In this document: positions 12,247 to 25,351 of the stretch, piece after piece
How positions within the stretch are numbered: the first letter of the stretch is position 1
Layout of the letters: each line of letters starts with the position of its first letter
NCBI GenBank assembly: GCA_950097015.1
Contig: CATNEN010000034.1
Span: forward strand, 510,501 to 574,500
From: Macrostomum hystrix
Lineage: Eukaryota > Platyhelminthes > Macrostomidae
Reading direction: 5' to 3'
DNA: 64,000 nucleotides
Notes under the pieces: model-generated
Told to the model about the DNA's origin: nothing
The model's input: only the letters and a program-made list of their open reading frames with translations
Databases searched by the model: none
Made by a program: the position numbers and the translations under genes

Positions 12247-13974
12247 ATTTACTGTGACAAGTGCGATAATGAACTCTAGAATTAAAACGCCGTATTTTCA
12301 CAGCGGCACACAGTTTAGATAACATTGCACACAACATTCATCCTGTAGAAATGATAAGAAATCTGCCATTCAGGCCTGGTTACGGCAAGTACGCAGATTT
12401 AAGTTAGAAAAGTGTTTCAGTGTAGAGGCACAAGTCAGCCAGCCTCCTTATCCGCAGCGCCTCATCACTTTCCAGGTGTTACATAACATATTCTTCTTGG
12501 AAAAGGCTAGCAGCAGCCATCGCAGCAGCAATAAAGTGTTGCCTGTCTGTTTCGGCAAAGAATCGGGTGTAAAATGACCACAGATGGGAAAACCGGACAC
12601 CGGGGTCCCTGACCCTAGGGAGCAAACTCTGGGATTTGCTATTTACCCATTTAGATTGTGGCATTTTCTGCTTTTCATTTCTGTCGGCCTGTCCTATCTC
12701 TCGCTCACTCAAAGCATGCTTTTAACTTTTCTTTGTCACACTTTACAATCACCTCTTTGGCACCGTGTGCCGTCAGAGTGGGTGCCAATATATATTTTTT
12801 TTCAACCTTTAGATCAGAAATAACCGCCTTCGAGAGAAACAAATGGCAGGTGTGATGACAAAGGCCCTTATAACCTATAAAATAGCCTACAAATGGGGCA
12901 GGTGTGCTATCTGAGACAATAGGCAAATAATAATATTAATAGACAATTCTGACTGGCATATCAGCGCTCCGGCCTTTGATTGTTACGCAATACACGCGCG
13001 CCCGCATTGTCTCCTGGGCCGGTGTCCAACCAGTAGACTGCCCTGTGGGAAAATGGTCACGCATTTTATATGGGTCCAGTCTGATGACCCTCCACCGTAG
13101 ATGATTTACAGCGCCTTGATGGTGGCCGCAGCTTTGGGCACTGGACACTGGGGATCATCCCGCGGTGCCAATGTTGCCAACACAAGCTTCCCCTAGAGGA
13201 AATTGTTGCTCTCTGAATTTTAGAGGTTATACGAGGAAGCGAGTGTCTGGGAAGACGCAATCACTTCCCCTCTCTCCTCCCCCTTTTGAGCATCCTGAGA
13301 ACGAGAAGATTACATAGTAAAGGAAGTGCCCGGGTCACAGTGATGCAATACACTAGCAAGAGGCGGTGCTAGAGAAGCGAAATCTCAATGCTGAGACGGC
13401 TCTCAGTGGCCTAATTCTAGACTGCATCGGATGGAAACCCGAAGAAGCGACTGCATCGCTCTCCGCTGCTTCTTCTGCTGAGGGTGGGCGAGTGCTAATT
13501 TGCTCATTCGTAATTGCCATACGCCTCCGTAGTCTTCGAGATAAAAAAGGGGGTTGGCAGCTACTCCCTTATACTATCAGGCCTTCCTCCCCATCTAGCT
13601 CAGCGGACAGCAAGAGGGTAGCGGGACAGAATGATTACGTAACAAACTTTGCGGACAGTTGAGGTTCGGAGCGCCACATGCGCCTCGTGATCCACCTTTT
13701 TCAAATCTTTGCTTATTTTTTCTGACGTTTCAAATGTGTCAGAAGCACTGAGCTGCTGTCTGTTGGTTCGGTTAGTCTGATGAGCCGCTCGGAAAAATTT
13801 GTGCTTGAAAAATGTGAGAAGACCTGCAAGGAGAACATCAAGATAGGAATCGTCTGAAAATTGGGATAAAACTGTCGTTGGATCTGACATGGATTACTTT
13901 GAGGGATAAAAAATTTGGTAGTGCGAGCATCAGAATGAAACCAGTGGGTCTACTAAAAGTAATATCGTCATGAT
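12247..13974. other. non-coding stretch without recognised gene
   Basis: About 1.7 kb of unique sequence with short overlapping frames on both strands. No exon, tRNA or transposon motif is recognised. Confidence 0.45.
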
Positions 13975-15925
13975 ATGACAGTACATCAACTTACAGTTAA
14001 TCAACTGACAGTCAATCATCTAACAGTGAATCAACTGACAGTGAATCAACTGACAGTGAATCATCTGACAGTGAATCATCTGACAGTGAATCATCTGACA
14101 GTCAATCATCTGACAGTGAATCAACTGACAGTGAATCAACTGACAGTGAATCATCTGACAGTGAATCAACTGACAGTGAATCATCTGACAGTGAATCATC
14201 TGACAGTGAATCATCTGAAATTGTATAATCTGACAGTGAATCATCTGACAGTGAATCAACTGACAATCAATCATCTGACAGTGAATCAACTGACAGTCAA
14301 TCATCTGACAGTGAATCAACTGACAGTGAATCATCTGACAGTGAATCATCTGACAGTGAATCATCTGACAGTGAATCAACTGACAGTGAATCATCTGACA
14401 GTGAATCATCTGACAGTGAATCAACTGACAGTGAATCATCTGACAGTGAATCATCTGACAGTCAATCATCTGACAGTCAATCAACTGACAGTGAATCATC
14501 TGACAGTGAATCATCTGACAGTGAATCATCTGACAGTGAATCATCTGACAGTCAATCATCTGACAGTCAATCAACTGACAGTGAATCATCTGACAGTGAA
14601 TCATCTGGCAGTGAATCATCTGACAGTGAATCATCTAAAAATTGTATAATCTGACAGTGAATCAGCTGACAGTGAATCATCTGACAGTGAATCATCTGAC
14701 AGTGAATCAGCTGACAGTGAATCAGCTGACAGTGAATCATCTGACAGTGAATCATCTGAAATTGTATAATCTGACAGTGAATCATCTGACAGTGAATCAA
14801 CTGACAATCAATCATCTGACAGTGAATCAACTGACAGTCAATCATCTGACAGTGAATCAACTGACAGTGAATCATCTGACAGTGAATCATCTGACAGTGA
14901 ATCATCTGACAGTCAATCATCTGACAGTCAATCATCTGACAGTGAATCAACTGACAGTGAATCAACTGACAGTGAATCATCTGACAGTGAATCATCTGAC
15001 AGTCAATCATCTGACAGTGAATCAACTGACAGTGAATCATCTGACAGTGAATCATCTGACAGTGAATCAACTGACAGTGAATCATCTGACAGTGAATCAT
15101 CTGACAGTCAATCATCTGACAGTCAATCAACTGACAGTGAATCAGCTGACAGTGAATCAGCTGACAGTGAATCATCTGACAGTGAATCATCTGAAATTGT
15201 ATAATCTGACAGTGAATCATCTGACAGTGAATCATCTGACAGTGAATCATCTGACAGTGAATCATCTGACAGTGAATCATCTGACAGTGAATCATCTGAC
15301 AGTGAATCATCTGACAGTGAATCATCTAAAAATTGTATAATCTGACAGTGAATCAGCTGACAGTGAATCATCTGACAGTGAATCATCTGACAGTGAATCA
15401 GCTGACAGTGAATCAGCTGACAGTGAATCATCTGACAGTGAATCATCTGAAATTGTATAATCTGACAGTGAATCATCTGACAGTGAATCATCTGACAGTG
15501 AATCAACTGACAATGAATCATCTGACAGTGAATCAACTGACAATGAATCATCTGAAAGTGAATCATCTGACAGTGAATCATCTGACAGTGAATCATCTGA
15601 CAGTGAATCAGCTGACAGTGAATCATCTGACAGTGAATCATCTGACAGTGAATCAACTGACAGTGAATCAGCTGACAGTGAATCAACTGACAGTGAATCA
15701 TCTGACAATGAATCATCTGACAATGAATCATCTGACAATGAATCATCTGACAGTGAATCATCTGACAATGAATCATCTGACAGTGAATCATCTGACAGTG
15801 AATCATCTGACAGTGAATCAACTGACAATGAATCATCTGACAGTGAATCAACTGACAATGAATCATCTGACAGTGAATCAACTGACAATGAATCATCTGA
15901 AAGTGAATCAACTGAATCAATATAA
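13975..15925. repeat. 15-bp minisatellite, about 130 copies, with 690-bp higher-order duplication
   Basis: Unit TGACAGTGAATCATC, with ATCAAC and ATCAGC variants. A spacer AAATTGTATAATC interrupts the array at about 14,218, 14,638, 14,758, 15,193, 15,328 and 15,448. The 14,638/14,758 pair recurs 690 bp (46 units) downstream as 15,328/15,448. Frames are open on both strands because the unit is 15 bp; no gene is inferred. Confidence 0.97.
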
Positions 15926-16890
15926 TACGGCGTACTTCAGACAAACCTCTGTACCAGGATTATATACCAATTTTCGAATTTATTTTGCGACTAGCATTTT
16001 GCTTACTTTTAGTAGCCTCTGTTGGACATTTGCGAAAGATATAAGCCGCCTTCAGAATGTACTTTCATAACTATATACTGTTGTTTATCAACCGTGCGTC
16101 TAAAATGTGAAACGGAAGTATTGGGATGGAAATTGGGGATAGAAATAGGACACATGCCTTATAGTGACTAATAGGGATATATCTCTCAAATTTCTCGAGA
16201 TCGCATTAAAATGTTAGGCAACATCGAAATTAATATTATTTGATGATTGAATGCAGTGAGATGGAGCGAAACAAGTCAAACAAAATAGCCGAGTACACTC
16301 GGACTCAAGCCAAAACAAAAAGATAGTTCACACTTTTTTTAGCCAGATGACATCGTGATTGTTATGAAAACTATTATTGTCGCTTAAAGCTGCTCAAATA
16401 AAAATTAACCTCTATTTGAACTGTGGTTATATGCCTTTTTCTGGACTGCTTTTTGCTGATTGAATGTACGTATCTTGAGACATAATGTACACCATGCGGG
16501 AGTGTACAAATCTTAAAATAGACTAGCGGCAGGGTTAGAGATTTGGTCCATTCTATTGACATACCCTCCACTGGGAGGGTGGGGGGTTGGGCCAAGGCTT
16601 TAGTCAGAACGGCCTTGCCCTTGGATTGGACGCGTGACCCACAGTGGAGCATTCGCCTCTCGCATGGACTGATTAAACGACTGTTGTTGGTACGTACGTA
16701 CGTAGATTTTATTCTCGCGCAGCCGGTCCGAGCCGACCAAACCCACTTCGTCTGTCGTCTGTTGGCTGTTAGAATCAGTGTGTTAACGAAAGTCTTGGTT
16801 TCCGGGCTTCCTTTTATCACGCTATACAAGGAGCCCGCTTCATTAAGTTTCTGTAATTCACATGGCCAGGGTCCGACTAAAACACATGCC
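15926..16890. other. upstream flank of the PP1 regulatory subunit gene
   Basis: No independent gene. The reading frame of the first assigned exon stays open back to about 16,543 without an in-frame ATG before 16,891, so promoter or 5' untranslated sequence is the likely content. Confidence 0.4.
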
Positions 16891-19800
16891 ATGACCACTC
16901 TACTGTTGCACGTGTGTCAATACAGAAGGTCATCCAAGCATCAGCAGCAACAGAAGCAGCTACAATTTTACCAAAGCAGAGGAGGCAGGCGCATTAACCA
17001 ATATTCAGCAGCTCTTGGGAGGCTAAAGCAGACTGATCTAGCGCAATTCGCTAACTACTTCGCTTCGTCAAAAGTATCTCGCGGCAGGTACACGCCTGCA
17101 TTAGCCGCAGACCTGCCTTCTCCTGTGGCCATGGCAGCGGCTGACACTCAGGCCGCGCCAGCCTATTGCCTGCGTCAGCAGCGGTTGAAGAGCCATCTCA
17201 ACTATAGACAGCAACAGAAACAACAGCAGAACAGCAGGCTAGGTTTGTGCGCCCTTGTACTCAAGCATTTGACATTGTTAATAATGATAAAATAACATCA
17301 ATATCAATCATACCGAACTCTCTAGGATCAGTTGCAAGGAGCTACTCAGATCCCAACTTGCCCGGCAACTCGATGCCCAGATTGTTGGCTCCTGACGCAT
17401 CGACGGAGGACTCACCGTCTTCGCCGCCCCCGCCGTTGCCACTGGCAGCAGGCGCTGCCGATCAATCGTCGACGTCTGGCTTCGCCGCAGTCGTTGACTC
17501 GGCCGCCGAAGCGGCGGATTCGACGGCGACAATGCCGACGCTTCCATTGCTGAGTTTTAGGCACAGTTTCGACTGTCTGCTTGATCTACTGAATCATGAC
17601 AACTGTGAGACTGGGGGCAGCGGTGACAGCGAGACCAGATCTGTTGAGCCGCCAGTCGCCGCTTTGGCCTCCTGGACGCTGTCGCCTCCGCCTCCGCCTC
17701 CGCCACCGCGGCCGCCCCCGTCTGTGTCGACTAATCCCGCGAAGCTACGCAAGGTGGCCTCCTCTGGCGGCGTCACTAAGAAGCGCGTGACCTTCGCCGA
17801 CGAGGCGGGCCAGCCGTTGCAGCACGTGCGAGTGTTCAGCGAGCCCAGCTGCGCTCCGCCAAAGTTTCTGTCAATCAGTGAGGGTCCGTTTTGCTTTCGC
17901 ATTTTTTACTGTGAGCAGGCGAAACCAAAATCACTGACTGTTCATTGTGCTGCATCTCCTATTCAGAGCCGCTGCCAGCAAACCCGGATGCTGAGGATGA
18001 GCCTGCCTTAGGAAGCGCCGGCGTCGGCGTCAGCGGCGCTGTCGGCGGCGTTGGCAAATTCCGCTGCCAGTTCGCTCAGCCATCCTCAAAGTACATCTTG
18101 TTTCGGGAGAATGTTGAAAAGAATTGCGTTTCCCTGAGCAATCTCTATTTCGATGATCTGGCAGCCAAAGGCTCGGTGTCCGTCAAGAACATCAGCTTCA
18201 AGAAGAGAGTTTTCCTGCGAATCACCTTCGACAGCTGGGTCAGCTATCGGGATGTTGAAGCCACTTACGCCAGCTCGCAGGATTCCCGCCAGGTAGGCGT
18301 TAGGGGGAGCTTTCAGGAACTGAGACAACTTTGCTGGGGTAGTGTGGGTTGTGATTCGGGTAGTGTGGGATAGAGTGTGGGTTCTGATTCGGGTAGTGTG
18401 TGGGTTCTGACTCTGGTAGAGTGTGGGTTCTGATTCGGGTAGAGTGTGGGTACTTATTCGGGTAGTGTGTGGGTTCTGACTCGGGTAGTGTGGGATAGAG
18501 TGTGGGTTCTGATTCGGGTAGAGTGTGGGTTCTGATTCGGGTAGAGTGTGGGTTCTGATTCGGGTAGAGTGTGGGTCCTGATTTTGGTAGAGTGTGGGTT
18601 CTGATTAGGGTAGAGTGTGGGTTCTGATTCGGGTAGTGTGTGGGTTCTGACTCGGGTAGTGTGTGGGTTCTGATTCGGGTAGTGTGTGGGTTCTGACTCG
18701 GGTAGTGTGGGATAGAGTGTGGGTTCTGATTCGCGCAGAGTGTAGGATTAGAGTGTGGGTTCTGATTCGGGTAGAGTGTGGGTTCTGATTCGGGTAGAGT
18801 GTGGGTTCTGATTAGGGTAGTGTGTGGGTTCTGATTCGGGTAGTGTGTGGGTTCTGACTCGAGTAGTGTGGGATAGCGTGTGGGTTCTGATTCGCGCAGA
18901 GTGTAGGATTAGAGTGTGGGTTCTGATTCGGGTAGAGTGTGGGTTCTGATTAGGGTAGTGTGTGGGTTCTGATTCGGGTAGTGTGTGGGTTCTGACTCGA
19001 GTAGTGTGGGATAGCGTGTGGGTTCTGATTCGCGCAGAGTGTAGGATTAGAGTGTGGGTTCTGATTCGGGTAGAGTGTGGGTTCTGATTCGGGTAGAGTG
19101 TGGGTTCTGATTCGGGTAGAGTGTGGGTTCTGATTCGGGTAGAGTGTGGGTTCTGATTCGGGTAGAGTGTGGGTTCTGATTCGGGTAGAGTGTGGGTTCT
19201 GATTCGGGTAGAGTGTGGGTTCTGATTAGGGTAGAGTGTGGGTTCTGATTCGGGTAGAGTGTGGGTTCTGATTCGGGTAGTGTGTGGGTTCTGACTCGGG
19301 TAGTGTGGGATAGAGTGTGGGTTCTGATTCGGGTAGTGTGTGGGTTCTGACTCGGGTAGAGTGTGGGTTCTGATTAGGGTAGAGTGTGGGTTCTGATTCG
19401 GGTAGAGTGTGGGTCCTGATTTTGGTAGAGTGTGGGTTCTGATTCGGGTAGAGTGTGGGTTCTGATTCGGGTAGAGTGTAGGTTCTGATTTTGGTAGAGT
19501 GTGGGTTCTGATTCGGGTAGAGTGTGGGTTCTGATTCGGGTAGTGTGTGGGTTCTGACTCGGGTAGTGTGGGATAGAGTGTGGGTTCTGATTCGGGTAGT
19601 GTGTGGGTTCTGACTCGGGTAGTGTGGAATAGAGTGTGGGTTCTGATTCGGGTAGTGTGTGGGTTCTGACTCGGGTAGTGTGGGATAGAGTGTGGGTTCT
19701 GATTCGGGTAGTGTGTGGGTTCTGACTCGGGTAGTGTGGGAAAGAGTGGGTTCTGATTCGGGTAGTGTGTGGGTTCTGACTCGGGTAGTGTGGGATAGAG

Positions 19801-20175
19801 TGTGGGTTCTGATTTGGGTTCTGATAATTGAAGATAAATCAGTTTATGCCGCAGTTACAATGAGGTCACTAAAATCCCCCTCAACCCTCTTGAAATCCCC
19901 AGGACTCGTTCGTGTTCAGCTTCCCCTGTCCGGCCGACTCCGAACGTGGCTTTGAGTTTTGCGTCTGCTTCGAAGCCGACGGCCAGGCCTTCTGGGACAG
20001 CAACGCGGGCGCCAACTACAAGGTGGTGCCCACCGGGAAGGCCTCCAGCTCCGGTGGCATGCAGCGCCGAGCGTCAGAAGCTTACACCAGCGACTACAAG
20101 CCTAACTTCTCTGCGGTGACTGACTTCGCGGAGTTCTCTGTGTGGGACCACTTTGCCGATAGGGTGTACTATTAG
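16891..20175 (+). CDS. protein phosphatase 1 regulatory subunit 3 (glycogen-targeting, CBM21)
   Basis: Targets the PP1 catalytic subunit to glycogen, promoting dephosphorylation of glycogen synthase and phosphorylase in the cytoplasm (family knowledge). Exons: 16891-17242, 17326-17877, 17967-18292 and 19903-20175. All junctions are GT/AG with matching phases (1, 1, 0), giving about 500 residues. Residues 1-117 are Gln-rich. A Pro/Ser-rich stretch precedes the PP1-docking motif KKRVTFADE (RVTF at about 271-274). The CBM21 domain spans about 331-450 and holds the conserved FWDSNAGANY. The start is uncertain: ATG 17131 has a better context (gcc-ATG-g) than ATG 16891, and the Gln-rich first exon rests only on phase agreement. 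The docking and CBM21 parts are secure. Which paralogue (A-G) it matches cannot be told. Intron 3 is filled by a 23-bp minisatellite. Confidence 0.88.
18338..19828. repeat. 23-bp minisatellite filling intron 3 of the PP1 subunit gene
   Basis: Unit GAGTGTGGGTTCTGATTCGGGTA, about 65 copies. It begins about 45 bp after the donor at 18293 and ends about 75 bp before the acceptor at 19902. The rare variant GCGCAGAGTGTAGGATTA occurs at about 18733, 18894 and 19032, spaced 161 and 138 bp (7 and 6 units), showing block amplification. Confidence 0.96.
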
Positions 20176-20254
20176 AATTATAGCCGCAAATGGACTTTAG
20201 ACGCAGCCCGTTCTTGGAATTTAGAGAATTAGGAGATTGATACTGCAAATTTTC

Positions 20255-20690
20255 TGGGATTTGGGATTCGGATGTTGCAGATTGGGATCTGGGATTTGGA
20301 TGTTGCAGATTGGGATCTGGGATTTGGATGTTGTAGATTGAGATCTGGGATTTGGATGTTGCAGATTGGGGTCTGGGATTTGGATGTTGCAGATTGGGAT
20401 CTGGGATTTGGATGTTGCAGATTGGGATCTGGGATTCGGATGTTGCAGATTAGGATCTGGGATTTGGATGTTGCAGATTGGGATCTGGGATTTGGATGTT
20501 GTAGATTGGGATCTGGGATTTGGATGTTGCAGATTGGGATCTAGGATTTGGATGTTGTAGATTGGGGTCTGGGATTTGGATGTTGCAGATTGGGGTCTGG
20601 GATTTGGATGTTGCAGATTGGGGTCTAGGGAATATAGATACTCAAGATTGGGATATGGAATGTCGATACTTAGATTGGGATCTGAGATTC
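20255..20690. repeat. 28-bp minisatellite just 3' of the PP1 subunit gene
   Basis: About 14 copies of a 28-bp unit containing GGGATTTGGATGTTGCAGAT, decaying after 20,640. It starts about 80 bp after the stop codon, so it may lie in the 3' untranslated region. Confidence 0.94.
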
Positions 20691-23600
20691 GGATACTTGG
20701 GATTTGGATCTGGGATTTGGAAGTTTAGCACTGGGGATCTTGATCTGTCTGGATGTGGATATTGAATGAAGCTATTAGGAATAGTACATTTTTTCTTTTT
20801 TGCGACCTTTTGCACTTCTTGCTACTTTTTTGACGCCCATTTCGGCCCACCTCTGTGCGGCCCGGCACAATCTACTAATTAATCTGTCTCACCGGTGTAG
20901 CTTTAGTCGCTTATTGCTGTTTCTCAGTAGGCGTAGCCCGTTTGCTCGCTATTTGGAAAATATTCGAGCATCGACTGACTTGTTGTGCTGTGATTACGAA
21001 CCCCAATGCAATGTTCCTTGCTGTTCCAATTTTCGTGTCATCAAGTGTTTCTGATCATTGGTTTTTAAACCCAGTTTCAGCTGAGTTGCAACATTTTATC
21101 TCTGGGTCCACTATGTGAAAGTGCTGGCGCAACTTTGGTTATCTGTGTGTCATTTTTAACAGAATTGTCAGGGACAGCGACTCAAAAGTCATTTTGAAAA
21201 TATCCTATTTGGCGCGCGCCGCTTTTAGCGGCACAGTGCCATTTTGAAACACACGAGTGCCATTTTGGAGCAGTCGAGTGTCATTCTAAAACATTCAGAT
21301 GCCATTTTCGGGTGTCATTTTGGTTTTGTAAAAAAACGGGTGCCATTATAAAGTATTCGGATTATAAGACATTTTGATCCTTGTAGTAAGAAGGCATACT
21401 CATACAGAACAAATTGAATCTATCTCGTGCCCACAAGGACGCGAATTTGAGTCGTTTTGAACTGCTGAATACTATTCCGGAAATTGTGGATAACATTTTG
21501 ACGAGCCAGTGCCACTTTGAATCAGTTTCTGTGCATTGTTCTCTTATGAATGCTCCACCGAATCTTTGTTAAGAATTAGTTAAAAAGTTTTCTCTTCATT
21601 GTTGTTAGAAGTATATTTTATTCCTACTAGGCAAACGTGAGTTTGTTGGTGTTGTTTTCTTGTGTATTTTCCCCATTGAGTGCTCAACACTGATAGCAGT
21701 CGTTCTCCTCTCCCCACACGCATTGTTTAGTACTGCTCTAGAATTTTACATCTAGAATTCCCAGTTGCGGGTTTGTTTAGCGAAGCAATCGCGTCATTTT
21801 TTCCGACTTTGTCTCTAAGCATTAATCCTTCGTGAACACGAATAACCCACTTTCGTGTCTCATTGAAAGCACTAATCTTATAATTATTTCATCATAGGTT
21901 ATAGAGGCCTTGCATATTGATACAATCTTTAGCCTTGTTTTTCTAGATTTTTCTGTCACCTGTTACAGGCGCGACATCATCTTGTATTTTTTACCACCCT
22001 GCCCAGCTCTCCACCCCTTGAAATGCACTTTTGAGCGCAGCCTGGCTGACTGTTGGTTTATTTGTTTTCTTGCGAGATCTTTCTTTTTTCAAGCTATTTT
22101 TATTGCAAGTGCAAGCAAAAACAACCAGGTCAAATCAACTTTGTCGATGCACTTTAACGGCTTTGACCCCGCTGCTTAGCCAGACATACGCTCGTAGATT
22201 GCTGTAAATCTTTGCTCACTTCCGCTCAACGAACTTACCTATATGAAATGCCCAATGGTGACCAATGTCCTCAAACTCCTTCTAAAATGGTCATTTATTC
22301 ACTATTTTTCATGTAGAATTACTTTTAGATCGATTTTTTCATTGACTAGAAAACCAATGAGACAGCTTCTTGCGTTTAAAGAGAAAATAGTATCTAAAAT
22401 AGAGAACAATAGAATGTCTCGAAGTCTTTCGTTAAATTGCGCCGACTTGTCGGGTCGTTTAGTTCAATTGTTATTTTCTTCTACTAGCTAAAAACTTGCA
22501 AATTAACCAAATAACATTATTCACGCAGCTTTAGAAATAGCGCAAACTCTAATTTTCGCCTAGCAATTAGCAAAGACCAGTTTAACCAGTTTAAACAGTT
22601 TAAATTACGCCCGTAGTTCAAGGGAGCGTAGAAAAAAATTGGATCGAAATAAATCACACCGTGCTTTCTTTGTCACGGAGTTAGTTAGCCTCTACTTTAA
22701 TAGTCCTTGCTTTGTGTGCTAACTAAACTTAATTACTTGCGTGTCTGTCGCAGCTATATTTGTGATTCTCGTGTACTTTTTTAAGCATTTAGCTATAGCT
22801 TGCAAGGCTTTGGTCGACCCGAATTCTAACTAAGCACTTCGGGCTATGTACATCCCGCATTGTACAGTGGTGAGAGTTGGGCTGGGGACTGTTTATCGAT
22901 CGTTTGGCAGCACGGTTGGTTGGAAAGGAATGAACTGTACATTAGAGTGGGTGTGTGCGTTCTTTCTACAGTCTGGTCTAATGGAGGGAGCTCTAATTTA
23001 CTGGAGCTGTCTAATTGAAATCCACATTAATCCACCGAACTGACCCTGAACATATTTAAGCATTAATATTGATGAAACTGATTTAATTTTTTATTTATCC
23101 CTCTGGTGTAGCTATTGCCAAGCCTGTCACTAGAATAAATTTCTTAATGCATATTCTTGTAATTGTAGCAATCGAGTTTATCTTGCACCATTACAGCTTA
23201 ACTTGTGCTAAGACTACGAGATTGCACGCTGTCGCCTATGCAAGACTCAGAACATAAGTGTTTTGTTTATTTAATATAACTTCTAACTTTCATTGTATAG
23301 CTCAGTTCATGGGCGCGTGACCAAAGTATTAATAGCGCACATGCTCTAGAATTTTCCGAAAGTTTTTTATCCATCTAAAAGACTCTTTGATCGAGCGCAA
23401 ATTTGATCGAGCGCAAATGAATACAGAATCGATTCATTCGCATTTTGCACATTTGACAGTAAAGTAAACCATTCTCATTCAGCAATGTCAAAATCAGCTA
23501 GTTTTCACAGATCCCGATTGGACCTATGCCCGAACTGAAATTTATTGTGATGTCTGATATCGACAAGTGGAAAGCTGTACTGAATAATAAAGCCTGTACA

Positions 23601-25343
23601 GTAGGACATACCTTCTATTCATTTAGAAAATGGCATATTTTTTGTTTTCGCCATGGCAAATTATATCACAATAATGTTACATATATTATCTCTACAATCG
23701 GTAACGCATAGAAAGCTATTAAAAGAAAACTAGTTTCTTGAAAAGTATGTACTCTTTCTATTAGTTTCGCTCAAAGCTACAATTTTTACGTACAGTACCA
23801 ATTATGTCAATTATACATTCGCTTTCTCTAAATTTCACATTTCTAATTACCATAACCAAAAACATCAAACCAAGGGGTCGGCAGCCAAGGCTCTTGGGGG
23901 GAATGAGAGCGAATCCAAAAGACGACGAGAGAGACGAGGAAGGTGAAATGGGAGAATAGGAAGAGAAAGGGATGCTCAAATTGGCATCGGACCAAAGAAA
24001 ATCCGATCAGCTCAAATTCCATTTGCCAATGAATGTTTTATAAAATCTATAAAACAATAGAAATTACTATTAAAGCTAAAAAAATTACATTTATTTTTAG
24101 TGTATTTGTACAATTTTATTTTATCCTAAATTTTAAATAAGGAGACATAATACAGTATTGAGAAATGACACAAGAGAGACGAAACTGGTATTGACGAGAC
24201 AAGGGATTATAAATGAAACAGATAAACTTATATCAATAAACAATAATATTAACAACAATATAGATAAACAATAAACACGTAAGTGCTTTATAACAAATGT
24301 TAACTTATAAATGGGGTTTCATTTAAGTTTAAATTGGTTGTTGAATTAAACACCACTTTTTAAAGTGGATCGAGTTCGTCGAAAATGCGGTTGCACAATT
24401 GTGTGAATTTTAAAATGCTCAAGAGTTCATGACAGCTTACAACTACAATACAGTAGTCTAAAAGACGTTAATTATGTTTCTTTAAATTTTCATCATTATC
24501 AATTATTTATCAATAAGTTATAATTTACTAAAAATTTGTAAATATCAATTATAACCACGTGTATGTCCTATGAATCAAGTATCATGTATTGTAATGCAAA
24601 CCACTGAATTAATTATATATAGTATATATTCAATGTTAATGAATTTAAATGTATATATAACATAACTATAACTGTATGTACATATCAATCAAATTACTAT
24701 TAAAATTTGATTTTGTCATATTCAAGCAACATTTACATTTTTAGTATAGTGGATTATAGTGTTTGTACACTTATATAAAATCTAAAGGCACAAATGTGTT
24801 TTTGTTTGTTTATTTTTTTGCTAAGCCACAAAATATGTTAGTTAAATTAAAAAAACTACACATTTTTGTTGCTAACCCTATTTCCTGAATTCTGGGTCCC
24901 ATATAATGAAGTGTGGGCGAGTCTGGGTAATACAAAAGAAGCTTATTTTCTGTATATCATACAATAGAGGCAATCTACCAAGTTCTGACTGGGCCCCATG
25001 GTTGTCTGTATTATTGTATATTATTTGATATATATATAGGCCTAATATGATTTTTCTGTATATTCATAGTAGAGTACTAGAGTTGGCTTCATATAAGGGC
25101 ACAAAAATTCTGTTTTTATATGTTATTTTATCTAAAATCCTTAGATTTACATATTCTGTAATTCTGTACAAAAGTATTTGTATATTGGTGATATTGTGAA
25201 TACTGCCTCATATTGGCATCTTTAACTATTGTACATTATACACATTTTATTTTATATTAAGAACAGAATTGTTCTGGCAATGTTGCAGTTTGTTTCCCAT
25301 AATTATTGATACTTTTGAATAGATGCCAACATTTCACAAAGTC
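20691..25343. other. long AT-rich non-coding region
   Basis: About 4.6 kb without a convincing exon. Around 21,220-21,370 a degenerate GTGCCATTTT motif recurs irregularly. From about 24,000 to 25,340 the sequence becomes very AT-rich. It could be 3' untranslated, intergenic or intronic; the sequence does not decide. Confidence 0.5.
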
Positions 25344-25351
25344 ATGAACAA

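Noticed and set aside
10602-12337. Three overlapping long minus-strand open frames (470-536 codons)
   Set aside because: They are produced by the 19-bp tandem repeat in each frame; no domain, no splice context.
13975-16070. Long frames on both strands encoding pentapeptide repeats
   Set aside because: A 15-bp unit without stops gives them automatically; there is no signal peptide, start context or flanking gene structure.
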